The translations under genes were made by a program, and so were the position numbers. The notes under the pieces were generated by a model that had not been told where the DNA came from, made no database searches, and saw only the letters and a list, made by a program, of their open reading frames with translations. This document shows, in pieces, positions 1 to 14,900 of a DNA stretch of 64,000 nucleotides. Position 1 is the first letter of the stretch. Every line of letters begins with the position of its first letter. The DNA is from Bugula neritina (taxonomy: Eukaryota; Bryozoa; Gymnolaemata; Cheilostomatida; Bugulidae), in the NCBI GenBank assembly GCA_964035545.1, contig OZ037768.1, forward strand, positions 12,896,175 through 12,960,174. Direction: 5' to 3'.

Positions 1-3000
1 TCTACAACATCAATGAGTTGATTGACATTTGAGTCTAAGTTCTGACTGGAATATGACAAATATAGTGTTGAAGGTATACTAACAGCATTTGCTACTATAG
101 CATCAGTGGGATGCAGATAGTACTAGCTGTAATAATGAGTTTTGCTGTAAAAGAGTGAGTGTACGGTAAGTTTTGGTTACATTATAAGCATAGAAGTAAG
201 GATAGATCTGTTCAAATTTAAAATTATAATTAGAAATAAAATTAATAATTCTATATCTCTTACTATCTTTGTGATGAATATATAACTATACACGCCTCAG
301 TTATTTCGAGTTGCTTGTGTTTACACAAATAAGAAACTCACTAACATTTCAGCCCTTGCTAAGCAGCCATGTGTAGTTATTCTAAAATTAGAAGAACTTT
401 AGAGGCATATTCCTTTATTTCATATCTTACTAAATACCAACCACTAGGGCGTGAGAAGTTACAGGTTTTAGCATGAATGGGCCATTTTTTCATACTTGTA
501 GAGGTGTGCGATTTCAGCTTGCTTCAATATTATTTACTACTGCATATACTAGTTGTAATACACTATGATGTACTACTGTAATATAAAACACTATGCAAAG
601 ACCCTGACAAGTGTACTATATGTATATATTGTGTTAGCAAGCATTATGGCTGTATATGCACTGTATACATTTATACAACTTACAAGAAGCTATTAAGTTT
701 AAAGAAGCTTTATTTGCTCTTTTAAGCAGGTATGTGTCAATGGAGAAGGTCTAATATTGGTTCTGCACCTATTTTTATCATTTTAGTTGTTTTTCACTTA
801 CTGAAAGTAAGCTTACAAGTAACTGGCATGAGATTATAACATTGACTTAATCTGTTGGATTCATTTTGGATTTACTACAATGATTAATACTTCTAAATAT
901 AATAATATTCTGTACTGATAAGTGTTATATCATCCTGTAATTTGTGTCCATGTGGCCTGTTTGTGAAGTGAATGGCATCTATCATCTCCTTAATAGTATT
1001 AAAGTTGCATCCTACCTCATGATCACTTTAATTGAAACATAGCTTTATAAAGATGTACTGAGAAAGTATTATTGGTATCAAACTTAAACAACAAACTCTT
1101 CTATTTTTAAAACTTTAAAAGTACAGTAATCTTTTTTATTGTCACAAGCCTGTCAAGAAGGTTCAATATTGATCAACAGAACTTTGGCAGAGAGCAGTTC
1201 AGGACAAACAGTTTAGCCTATGAAACTATTTCCAGTGGTCAGGTAGGTGTGAGATAGCTTATTGTCTGGCCACTAAAGGAAATTGTGTAACAGTTCAAAT
1301 TAAAATGTGTCAGCCATAACAACTTCCAGCTCTTCATTTAAATATGATTTTATATTAATAATTAGGATAAAATAGTAACTTATTAACACCTCTACTTAAT
1401 GTAATTTGGTGCATACATAGAATGAAAAATGAAATAATTTGAAATAAAAGAAGCTGTTTTATTGAACATTTCAATATTAAACTTCAAAATACGAGAGAGT
1501 ATTTTTTATTATAGTGTTAACTCACCCATATATTGACATTAAACTTAGTTCTTTTTAAATACTCTGATATAAGTTGATATAATCCAAGTCACCATTATGC
1601 ACATTAAGAACTATTTTCTAGTGATTTTTTTTCCAAATATGTCTTTTTTCTGTCAAAAGTACAAGTTTGTCAAATATATGATTACATTGAAACTGTTTTA
1701 TATTAATTTAAATTGTGATGAATACAATATATTTATATTGTATTTTCTAAAAATCAAAAATATTCAATGCACTTTGGCCTATAATACTCCAAGATGCTGA
1801 TTTATAATAATATTTGAAAATTTACCATCGTTAATAGTTCCATGCTGTGATTCAATATTAGTCCGTTCAGCTACATATTAAATGCCAGCATTTAGTATTG
1901 AAACGAAAATAATATGAACTGAAATGAAAGCAATAATTATAGTTATCTACTGCTTCAGCAAAATCTTTAATTCAAATATTCTAAATAAAGTTATAATCAT
2001 TACAAAAGTGACTTTTAGAGGTTGAAATGGGTTACCTTCCCATGACTGCATGAAGAGATTTATGATGAAGCAACTATAAGCCCGCCTTCAATTTTGATTG
2101 GATATGGCTCTGCTAATAGCCTTCTTCAGATCCATGATGTTAGATAACAATTTAGCTTATTTTACTATAAAAAGCTGAACTTGCCTTACCCCTGACTTTA
2201 AAGCCAAGTCCAGTCATCACTAATGATCATCCTAGATAGTATTTATATTCTTTACTTTTCTCTTGTGTTTTCGCAACATTTGACCGCTTCTGACAACTTA
2301 GAATAACATTACCTAATTCCCGGCTACATTTCATAGTCAAATACTACATGCTTTACCATAAAATTGACACATAGGAATCAATTTGCAACTGATTTTCTGG
2401 TAAGTAGTGGATATTTTCTTGTATGCATGGATGCAATTGTCTATTGCGACATCTTTAGAAGTTTGTGGTCTATCTTGTCAATTTGATTTTACTGAATGAA
2501 ATGAAGTAGCATTTGATACTTCTTGAGCAAAAATTTATCTTCATAGCATGAATAACAATAATTCATACTCATGAAGCGGCAAATATTAGCTACTTACGTA
2601 AACATATAATATTGATTTTAACAATACTTAAGAGTTTATAATAGTTACGTGATTTCACTTAAAGTAGTCCACAGTGTGTTGGTAGGTGACGCAAGTCTAT
2701 CTGCACACAAGGATATTTTTAACAGCTTTTACTTTACCACAACATAATCTGCATGAAAACAGTCTGGTGGTGTGTAAAGCTTCCTAACTAGTAGCATAAG
2801 CTGCATAAAGTCATTGTTAAGAAACCATAATCTTAGATCCTTAATGTTCTTTTGACTTTCAATGCCTGTCTAGTAACAGATGGAACTCCGTGTATTTCCA
2901 ACTGACAGCGCTGTTAGCAATTTTTAGTAAGGGAACACTAATATACAAATTGTTGCAACATACTTTAGTACAAAATGCATGCTCATCAGCAATACATTGC

Positions 3001-6000
3001 GACTAAAACAGTATGAAAACAATTGCAAGACATAATTTTTCCAGCTATGTGTTGCTGATTAGCCTATGGTGAGAATAATTATTATTTTACCTGTACATAA
3101 ATAATTACCTGTAAACCTGGCGCTGTGTGACTACCTTGAATGCACTGGACAGTGGTCAGATCTGAATATAAATGTGCTTTGTCTCTGTATAATATTTTAT
3201 AGCGTCATACTATTTCTATTTAGTCATATTGTTTTTGTTTTTCAGTTCTTTGACTTCATTAAAGCCATTTTTCAAAGTGCAGTTTCTATGTTGAAATTTT
3301 TTTGCATATTATTGCTTTGCATTCAAATGCTGTTGCTGTATGTTTTAGAACTAGCTTAAAGGTGAACATTTGGAATGGTGAAAATCTTCTAAGTTATTGT
3401 TTTGATACAAGGTAAGAGATAATAATGTCATATTGTTGGTGTACCCAAGTAACACTAGCTTGGATTTTGTTACAATAATTCTAGCAATGATACCAAACAT
3501 ATTTTTCTGTATTTCAAGAACTTAGTGATAAGTAAATATAATAATTAGTTTTGAGTTCTATATTTGAATTATTTTTTCTTCGAAAAGTAATCATATTGCG
3601 GTTGTAAAAAGAATACCACATGTTTTGCCAGTCAGTTTGACAATGCAATAGTCACTTCAGTAAAATAATAGTAGCTAACATTATATAAACAAGGTACAAT
3701 TTTCAATATTAAATACTTAATATAAAACAAGGAGCAATTTCACATTTATATAGAAATATCAAACTGATGAACTACTGTTATTTTAATGTCAACATCTATA
3801 AGTTAGTGAATAAGCTCCTATCCCCTCCCCGTCAACATAGTGCGTGGACCACCCCAACTGGGATTCCTTTGCGAGAGCAGAGGTTTGTTCATTTAGTCTA
3901 TTTATTACTTTTTGACTTAATATTAGAATTCATGTTGGATTAACTCTGATTTCATAAAAGATTACTTTACGAAGCTAAATGCATAAACGAACCGCAATGG
4001 GCCTGAAGCTCTAATAACCTCTTCCATTAAATTATGCAATTAATCAATGTCCAAACAGGACTTTTAATTAATTCTTGTGTGCAGTTATGTAACAGACTAT
4101 GATCATCACTAGTGCAAGACTTGTGGTTTCTTAAATATAAATGACGCTTTGTTGAGTGAATGAAAACAAAAATTGATGCATTTTTAATAAAGAAAAATGA
4201 GAAAATTACAACATACCTTATTGAGCAGGCTGAGAAAAAAGTTACACATGCATCATATGAAACATTGTGTTTAAATCACCTAAGGTACCTGTGGTATTTA
4301 TAGTATGTCATAAGAGCATATCTAGTTAATATTTTTCTACTACTTGGTGGTACTTTGTGATAAATTTGTGGTTGCGGTCTTCCTTCAGGCCAGTACATTG
4401 GATGACTGTGAGATGTCTGCGTGCAAAGTATACCAAAAACAAATTAATTATTATTGAAACATGGTACATCTGGTTAAAGTTTGTAAATTCTATTTGAACA
4501 GATTACAGCATAGATTATAAGACTACAATAATTGGTTTTATCACTGCATATAGATAGTCAAAGTTTTCATATGTTGCAGCTTCAGCCACCACCTTTCTTT
4601 GTCTGATTTTCATAATTATTACACAGACAAAATACATTTACTAGGTCTTAGTTTTGCATTGCATTCCGATTTTAGTAAATTAACTTGTATTTAGTATTAA
4701 TAGCTAAGCGTTATACCAAAAACTCTCTAATGAATTTGAACATTTTCAATTGTGAATAAATTTAGGAGCTAAGCAAATTTAGAATTGCTATGAAGACAAA
4801 CATTAAATTTTTAAGTGACGTCCTTCATTCATCTTTAGAGTGTCGCGTTTGACCAAGGAACTTTGAGAACTACTGGAGGATTTCATTTGCAAACTTAGTG
4901 ATTATTTTACTAAAAGCGTTTAATGTATTTCTTGTAATGTTATTAGCAGCAAAATATAGTTTTCGATTGGGTAGGCAGTTGCCAAAAGCACGGGGATATA
5001 ATATTTTGTTATAGCAACTATAAGGAAATAAAGCTAGACCAGCAGTAGTAGTTAGTAGCATTGGCATGCAATATGTGATCAAAGTAAAAGTTATTTCAGT
5101 TCTACTAACTTCTGCGCACAGCAACAGCTGTTATGTTGAATATGTTATAAGGAAGATGTTAAAGAGCATTGATAACTTTAGCTTGATAAATAAACAATAG
5201 GTAAATATGACAATAATAAAAGATTATTGCATTATTTGTAAAGTTGCGCATTAAATAGAGATTATCTAGACAATATGAACTGTTTTCAGACACAAATTGA
5301 CAAAGATAACAACTAGTTTAATTACCCTAACTGTATATTTTACTTTAACGTATTTTCATAGTTATAACTGTTATCACTGCTATTTATTTTACTAAGGTTT
5401 TATCTATTATTCATGTTTTCAGTTATATGTGTGTTCTGTCTAAAGTAAAAATTATGCTTTATTCACATTAGAATTATATATACATTGTATATATTGTATA
5501 TGTACGTATATATATGTAATGCAATATTTGAAAGTGGCTTGCCTATGTTGCTATATTTTTGCAAAAAAAAGTTAGGTTGCTAAAAGTTTGATTCTTCAGT
5601 TTTCAAGTAGGAAGTTAAATTAAAACAAGTCGAATAAATTAAATCTTTATTTAACAAATCTGAAACTATAAAATTCCTAGTAGTGCCCAACATTCCTGCA
5701 TTAGGACATAACCTATGCCTACCCTGGTAAAATATTACAAATGCCTGAAACTTTGATCAGTGCTTTTTACATGTGGGCGCTGTGAAATATACAAAGTGAT
5801 TATGTTTCTGAAACTACATTATCTTATGAAGGTTGAAGCAGCTCTAACTATTTTATAACATATCTGCAATCATAATTCAACACAACATAATAAGTAACAA
5901 GTTTTATCCTATCTCATAACACAACTCCCAACGAAACGGGCCTGAACCGAAAGGGTAATGAAGACCAAAAGCTGCTGAAATAGTAATGCCAAAAAGCTAT

Positions 6001-8810
6001 TCAATTATTTTGTATTTTTTGTTTTAGATTTTGAATTTTGTTCATACCTGGCTTGTAGTTTTGTAGCTCTGAACATCATGTAGGTGTTGCACATATATTT
6101 ATTCAAAAATTGTCAACACATGTTTCGAATTTTGGCAAAGGCTGTGTTTTTCACAATGCTATAATGTAAATAATTGTGAAAAGGTTGGAGAAAACTTTCC
6201 CATAACTATAAGTAGAGTATAATTTACATCTTAAATATTTTAGATAAAATTATTTTAATTTGCCTCTGGCTGTTGCCATTGCGTTGTCAGATATGACTCA
6301 GTTGGTTCAAGGTATGACCTACCTGGATTATTTGCCATACAGACTGCTCTAGTATACTGTAACTCTGCAATGTAGAATAATAATGGCCTAACAACAATAT
6401 TATTGTTAGGCCATAGGAAAAGAATTGAGTAACATCTCATTACCTCCCTGTACAAAGCACGTGGCAGGAACAGTGATACTGTATTATGATATGCATAATA
6501 TGTAGTTTTGATATTAAGCACAACTTTCAAGTGCTTTCTATTATTCCTACATTGTTTAGTATATACTATGATGACAGAAATTCTAAAATCATATCATATT
6601 GCAATAGTGTATAATCTATCACATAACTGGTTTATAATCTCTTCACAGTATATAATTTGTAATTAGTGGCTTGTAATTGGCCAGTTTCATATGCTACATA
6701 CAATAGTTGGGCACATGTAGCATGTGACTGTAAACTTGCACCACGGCATCATTTACTAACTTTATTTTGTCATTTTGACAGTATAATACTGAGACTATAT
6801 TGACTAATTGAAATCAGCTGATGTAATTGATCAAATGTGTTGTTGATGTACATTTGAGACAGCACTGAATATTCTTGTGAGTAACTACCTTGTGGAGTTA
6901 TGACCCCATTGAATAAATTCCCAGTGCTATGTTATTTGCGTACCATAGTATAGGCTACGAGGGTTGGTTGCTATAAGCTGATAGCTGTCATGCAGCATAG
7001 CTCAAGCTGCCACCTCCAAAATTTTTTGCGTAAAATCATGGCAGGTAAACAAGAATATGAGTTGACTGTTGCATGTTCTGGAAGACGTTATCCAGTCACA
7101 TTTGGTTAGCAGTTGCAATATTTACTATAGACTGTAGACTATCACTTTGAACTAGCTATAAGAGCAGTGTTAGTCTAAGCCGTATCCTGTTTATTAATAA
7201 AAGTTAAAGCCTACATGCTTTTGCAGGTTTAGAACAATATACCACTCTGGTTGGGCTACACAGTTAAATGTTATTGTAGTATTACATTTTCTGGTGCACC
7301 TCTAGCCTATACTGCTATATATACTTCTTTAACATGTTTTTGGTGGTGGTAAAACAAAACTGCTTTCTTTAAATTACTTCAGCAGGTTATTGGAAGATGT
7401 ATGTAACTCCTATAGTAATTTATATATAGGGAAGTACTGTAATTTATAAGGGGCAAGCGCATAAGCAGCATAGCGTGCATGTAATAGAATACACATTTGT
7501 TCAGCATCATGTCTTCTAATAAGTTGTCAACAATAATATGTTGTTGGTGCTGTTTTGTTTGTTATTATACCAACCAAACATTAGTTTGCTGGCATTAGCT
7601 GAAGGCTGAAGGTACACAGCCTAATACAATGATTGATAGTACCTGAAGAGTGCAAGATGATCCTACTAGGATTCCTAGCGGGTAGGTATAGGTGAAATCT
7701 GATAAGTTCATACTACAGACACTTGATCATTTTAGCATAAATAGCTTCTAGCATAATAATTTATTTTCTATAAATAAAATAACATCTCTCTACTGGAAAA
7801 AAACACGTATACTGTTGCATACTTAGCTAGATACTATCAGCTTGACATTCAGGTAGACAATTTAATCAGTTGAACAAAAATGTTTAACAATGCATAATTT
7901 TAGTTAGTCGTGCTAGTTGGGAAGGTGATTCTTTAAATTCTGATGTATATATTAAAGGTAGTAACTTAGTAACTCCAAAGTTTATATTTACCTGATTGTG
8001 AATTATTGATCTGGTACTTTATAGTGGAAACTGCACTGTATGCCTGCATTCTACTTTGTGATTTTAAGCGCAGTCAAGTGCTATGATCGTTATAGATAGT
8101 TGATTAATTGATTAAGTGCATATAGTTATATATAAATTTACGGGATGGTAAGCTTAGTTTTATACTTAATAAGTTAATTAGAATATACTGTCTTAGAAAT
8201 AGAAATATATTGTGTTGTTAATTATTAGTTACATTATCTTTACACCTAGAATATGGACAGGGAATAATCTTTGTCTGGACTTGCTCTATATTGTCTTTTA
8301 TTAGCTGATTTGAATTATGATTTGCATTATTGCATAGATCAAGTTGTGACTCATTTATTGGAAGTTTGTGTAACAAAACTCTATATGATCATAATTATAT
8401 CTCCTAAAACTTGAATACTTGAATGCATTTAGCATAAAACAACATTTATATTTTTATTAATATTTTTGATAATATGAGAACTATTAAACTGATTCATGTC
8501 CACAACGATTTAGAGATACAATCTATGTAGATTCTCTTCCTTTCTATTTTAGCACAATAATTGATAAAATAATTCATTTCATAAACTAAATGGTTTATTG
8601 GTTTATTGGTTTGCATCAAACTTGGTAACTTTCTTCTAAATACAATAATGGCGCCAAATGTTATAAAGCGTCACACAAAGAAATAAGAGCTAGAAACTTC
8701 ATTGAGGATCACCAGACGCTTTTACAAAACCTTTCTAACAGAACCAACTGTTATTTTGTATTCTGGTGAATTTTTTCGGTGAATTACATAATTTGTCTAT
8801 CTATTTTTAG
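1..8810. other. Intergenic DNA, no gene recognised
   Basis: AT-rich sequence with only short open frames that lack splice-consistent partners or recognisable domains. It probably includes the promoter and 5' non-coding exon of the guanylate cyclase, because the first coding exon at 8811 directly follows a splice acceptor (pyrimidine-rich tract ending in TAG), but I could not place the transcription start. The stretch near 2030-2150, which is less AT-rich, looks like a decayed dispersed repeat; I cannot assign it. Confidence 0.6.
6383..6414. repeat. Perfect 12-bp hairpin
   Basis: The arms ATGGCCTAACAA and TTGTTAGGCCAT are perfect inverted repeats separated by 8 bases. No terminal repeats or gene were seen around it. 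It could be the core of a small foldback element or a chance palindrome. Confidence 0.5.
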
Positions 8811-8937
8811 ATGCCGAGAATGTGTCTACTGTGGTACACAATCCTATCTATGAGTTTTATGGTTGGTACATACACTGAGGGGGCATCTTTCCCCATCTCC
8901 ATGAATATGATTCTGGCCCCCACAGCCACAACGCCTA
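8811..8937 (+). CDS. Guanylate cyclase exon 1: signal peptide
   Basis: This exon encodes 42 residues beginning [19 protein letters not shown], a hydrophobic stretch typical of a secretory signal peptide. It ends one base into a codon at a strong donor (A then GTAAGT), which fits the acceptor of the exon at 9891. It is too short to be found by an ORF scan with usual length limits. Confidence 0.85.
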
Positions 8938-11900
8938 GTAAGTCAGTTCTATTTTAGTAGATCTCAGTCTACTAGAAAGCCTGCTAGTTCTTGTTGTGGC
9001 TTACATTTAATAAATCCTGCCATTTATTATTTTGGTGGTCAGTTGTATGTACAATTTCTATTAAATAAAATGATCTATGGCTCTTCAACATAAATGCAAC
9101 CTTATATATTATGGACTTTTAGTTGCTTGTTTTCCACTGAACTATCTGCTTGTAACATGAATTACTGATATAACCACTTTTACTGATAGTGCACACATAA
9201 GCAGATATGGATCTCATTTTTTGTGGCCATCAAGAGGTGAACTACTTGCAAGTGGCATTGTTTTACAAGATATAGAACCTTAGCCAGCTAGCATAAATTA
9301 CCCTCATGGATAATGTACATTAATTATCAGTTTGCTGAATCTCATATAGAATTAAAAGTATATTAGTATGTACTGCAGGATGTAGAAAAAACGAATAATC
9401 TGAACAATATATCAAATTTATATTACATAATGCACAGGTTAGCGTTGTTCATTGCCAGTTTTAGTGATACGTAACACCTTATTGAAGATGATCCAGCTCA
9501 TTTAAATTCATTAGATCTCATGAATTGACTTCATGCAATTTTCTAAATTTTAATCTGTCACATAGTCGAAAATTTCTCACATATTAAATTTTAAAGTTAG
9601 TAACCACTGCACTACTGCAGCTTTAGCATTGTTATGATATCACCTGCAAACCTGTTGACCTTCGAAAATATTGTTGATGTGTGTTGAATGTTTTTCCAGT
9701 CTAAAAATAGCTGCAGCTGAAGCTAGCTTGTTCTACCAACTAAATGAGCAGTGATTGCTTAGCATAGTTTATTTGGTTGATCAGAATCTAAACAAACTGG
9801 TGTAGGTTCTAACAATATTTTTTAGACAAGTATTTTGCAAATTATTAGGTTGAAGCATTGGATGCAGTGTTTATCTCATGTACATTGTAGTGTCTCGCTA
9901 TGAACAGGCAGCATTACTGCAAGAAAGAGTAAGCATCAAACAGAAATGGCCAGCAGATACAGAAATAAACAATGATAAAGAAAATATTGTCATTGGATAC
10001 ATCACATCTGGTGACGTCACCAACCGCCACCTGAGCAGGGAGGGAATTTTCTCCGAGCCACAGTCTTCGTTTTTCAATGATGGGGCGTTGACAGTAGCCT
10101 TAGAGGAAATAAACAACCATACTGAAATACTGCCTAATCACAACGTAAGAGATACTATCTAGTAATTACAGCTGGAGAGCATTTTGTCTCATTGCCAATT
10201 TTTGATCGAAAAGATTTAGTTTATGTTATCTTTATATAAAGCTGGCGCTTTAAACCAGTTTATTCTAGGAGACTGTTTTGAATAAATGCCATAAGCAAGC
10301 AGGAAATTTACTAAGTTCTACCTAATCACCTATAATTGTTTAGATTTAAACATAAAACAATTAAACATCAATTGCTTTCTAGCTTTATTTTTTTTAAGTT
10401 GATTGTATGATTTTTTCAATAGTTTGCAGTTTGAAAAGCTGTTGATCTCTGAATGTGATTACTCACTAATTGTTGAAACCTTGGCTAGAAGAGAGATTAA
10501 TAATATTAGTTTCGTGTTATTCAATTATCCTGTCTATTCCCACAGCTCCACCCAAATGTACCTATGATTGAACATGGTGAATGTTGTATTTTCAGCTCCA
10601 GGTATTAGTGGCAGAGACGAATGGATACAACGTCTTTAGTGTTACTCAAACATCACGACTATATCGCCAACATAATGTGTCAGCCATCATTGGCCCTCCA
10701 TTTTCTTGTGTATCCGAGGCCAAAATTGCTGGAATACTTGATCGGGCCATGATTTCATATGTGAGTATATATAAATGCATCATTGACTGATTGCATACAG
10801 AAAAAGTAATACAACTTATTTTTGCACTCAGTGTTTTAATACACAATTGTCATAAATTTCCCTGCACACTTATACTATGCACTGTTTAATATACAAATGT
10901 TTTACATATAATGGCAGCAAGACAATTAATTTACTGTCAAAAAGCATCAGAGTACTACAGATCATATACCATCTACATGTACCTCTGTATTACATTCTAA
11001 AATAGTTCTACATATTATAATGTCGTGTTAATAAGAAACATTTTCTATGTTATTTTTTTAATTAATTCTGTAATAGGATAGGCAATTTCACTAACCTAGA
11101 GCATTTTTACACACCATGGGTCAACTGCAAGCAACAAGTTAAAAAAAGTGCAGTAGTATAGAAATTTGTACTGTTGCTTCTTAAGTATGTTTATATTTGG
11201 CAACTCAACTTTCACAAAAATAATTAAGATGTCTTCCATGTCAGAGTTACATGATAATCTTACAATTTCCCTGTCAACACAATCATCAGGTTTTGTTTCA
11301 GTGTAGCTATTTTGACATGCTTTGACAAGTGGTATAGTAGCTTTTAGTGTCCAGTTCAACATCTCTAGAATATCTACTAAATTAGCATAAATTCAATTAA
11401 TGTGGGCAATAAAACTGACTTGGACAACCAATATGTTACACTGGTCTCTTTGAAATACAATGAGCGACAGGCACAATGACCCAGTACACAGATAGTTTGC
11501 ATAATGTTTAATTGATTTTCTTTAAATAGCTTTATGAACACCCGTGACAGAACAGACAATTTCTACTGTTGATTATTTGTAGTATTGTTCTGATGCTGAG
11601 GTGAGCAACAAGAAGGAATACCCAACATTTGCTCGAACTAAAAGCACGGATTCTACAGTCGCCACTTCCTTAATAAAACTCTTGAAACATTACAACTGGC
11701 TTAAAGTTACCATCATCACTGATGACTTTACTTTTACTGGCGCTGATTGGAAACCATTGACCCAAGAAATAAAACAGGTAAGCCATGCAGTTGCAATGAA
11801 TTCTTTTGTCATTATTACATCTTTTATTGTGATTCTACATCTGTTAATTATAAACGGCCCAGATATAAGACAAAGTTCACATTTCCACAATATTTAATTA

Positions 11901-14900
11901 TCATAGTTTTCCAAAAAAATTTTTCATTATGAAAATAAATGTTTGAGCTATGCAATGCCTAAAAACATAATATTTTGTCATTAATAAGCAAAAAATTTAA
12001 AATATAACAACGACTTGGCTAAAATCAAAGCCTATAATCAAGCCTATATAAAGCCTGCGAGTAATTATTGCTTGTCACATTACAGTAGTTGTTCATAGTG
12101 CACATAATTTTTTTAAAGTTCTGAAGATGATGATTTTAACAGATGTTTGATAGTCATCACAAAGAGGTGTGCATTTAAATGTTGAGTATGTCACTGATGG
12201 TTACCACTTGATGATAATAATAGAATTTCAAACAGTGGATAAGGTGCTGTAACATCAATTTTAATTTTTAAGCATTTTTTCAATAGTAATAATTTTTATG
12301 CATTTCAAGTACGATATATAAAGTTGAATTGGTAAATAGCAATCGGATGAAAATATTTTGTAATTTTTTAAAACATACACAACATTTTCCAATAAAAATG
12401 CACTAAGTAGATTTACATGTACAATTAATTACTATTTCATTACATGTTTTAAGCAACGTGTATATGCTTAAACTAGTTACAAATATTTGAAAACTTGAAG
12501 AGAAATGCATGCACAAACACACACTCACACTCATACTCGCACTCACACACACACACACACACATATAATATATATATATTATAGATGGGTGGAAAAATGC
12601 AATTATACTGTATAATAACACCATTGTTAAAAATTCCTTTTAGCCATTGAGAATTAAAACAACCAGGCTGTGGGCTACCAGGTTAAACAATAAATAAAAA
12701 TGTGGACAGCTCAATATTATATAAATACATGTAATTGATGCAAATTAGGCCTGAGTCCTCCAATAAACAACCTTTCTCTAATCACCAATTATATAAATTT
12801 ACCACACACATGTATGTTTCCAATGTTTCTTTTGGTAAAAATGATTTAAATATGTCAAACCTCTCAGCCTCTAATAATTGTGTCTTAGAACATTTTAATG
12901 CTACCGCAAGTAGAAAGGGATGTGAATTAAAAACTAAAATGTTTACCCTATTAAAGTTTAAATGTACAGTAATTAACACCTTATTACCCTTAATAAATAA
13001 AATAATTATATGAAAAAATATTTAAATCAATTTTTAGCCATGGAAAGCCTCGAGCCAATATTATATTTTCATGATTAATTTCAATCATTCTACCAGCATA
13101 TATTAGACTTATAAATTTATATCCATAAAGTTTTTAAATATTTCCTAACTTGAGGCCAGCTGTCACATTACGAAAATGAACCAGGTTTTGTTGTGATTTA
13201 TCACTAAATTTATTACTAGAAGCACTATTAGGTACAACCAAGTCTAACATATTAAAAGTTTGCTAGAAGCTTGCTTATTGTCACAATGCTGTATTCAGTA
13301 AATTAGCAGATGAATGTATTGTTCAACTCTCGTCTTAAGTCAATTCTTGTAAAAATTAAAATAATTGAGCTAAAATTTTTTATAATTATAACAATTTTGA
13401 GTTTTATATATTTTAAATTTTAAACACCCACAAATAAGTTTACCAGCAATTAAGATTCTATTTGAATAATTTTGAAGCATTAAAATGAAAAAAAATTATG
13501 TGCAATTAAAAAAACAATTGCCAAAAAGTTTTAAAAATTTAACAAAAACGAAGTAAAGCATATATTTCAATTAGCTATGACTACAAAATGATAATTGGCT
13601 AAAAATATTGCTTATTTTTCTCTTCCTGCCATCAACAGGCAGTTGTTTCATGATTGTTATATAAATTATAGAAACTGAATCAAACTCATTTCAGCATAGC
13701 AACTTTTTTATTAGCTTAAAGTTATACTGACACACCTTGACAATTAGATGGCAAGTTGTAATGGATTTCCACCTCAAACTGTTTTGTTACCAGTAATCAA
13801 TAAGGTGAATTTATTTTTGTTATCTTTGGCAAATTCTAAAATCCTTTTATGTCAATGATCATTGTTATTGGTGTGAACTCATAAATATTAACTTATTATT
13901 TAAGTTCCACTGTTTAAAATGTAAATGCTTATGCAAATTAGATTGGAACGCACTATAAACACATGTAGGGTGCTAAAATTGGTTTTGATATGCAATATCC
14001 AGTCTTGAGCATTATACCTCCCAAGTTTAAAAGTTACCAAATAAATTAATTTTAAGCACATGTGACTAATCGTAATTTAAACTGTGTGTTAATATAACTT
14101 GCTGCAATATCAACTATGTGTTGCTTATGAAGATTGCCATGTTTAAAGAAATTGTCTTGAGATAATTTTACAAAAGTTGGCCACCAAGATATTGCATAGC
14201 ATTTAATGAGATCTGTTCTCATTTTGCTGTTGCTTGTAAATATTTTGCCTTGGCAGTTGTGAACAACATTAAAAAAATTGAAGTTAAAATAAACCCTTAT
14301 ACACTCATATTATATATTTATATATAGAAAATTATTATCACTTTGTTGCAATTCCTTCCAATATATAAATGGACAAGTTTATCAGATATTAGTAAGTTGG
14401 TAACAGGATGATGCATGTTTTATAGTCACAAAAGAGTTCTTTACATTCTGGAATACGACATAATGTAATCAACTAGCCTATTGAATGTGTACTGCTACAT
14501 AAATGACAGGCTCTCACAAATCCTATGGTGATAATTACATGCATAATATTTATTTCAAGGTCACCATATTTAAGAACCCATGATACTCGCTATTTTTAAA
14601 CAATCAACTTTTTATTCAAGAAAGATTCTTATAGAATGTTTTATGTAAGACAGTTTCTGCAGCGTAATTTCTTTGTAGCAATTGGAGTCACATAACATCA
14701 CTGTGATAAGAGAAATCTCTTTCAACTTGTATTACTTTGAATGGGCACACACAAAGAGCAAAGAGTTTAATGTACTAGTTGACGATTTGAAAGTCAATTC
14801 TCGAAGTAAGTGTAACATTTTGTTTTCATCTGTAATTAATGAGGATGGCAAATGGTCGACTTACAATAAGCATAATTTTTATATAGAATGCTGTAAAAAT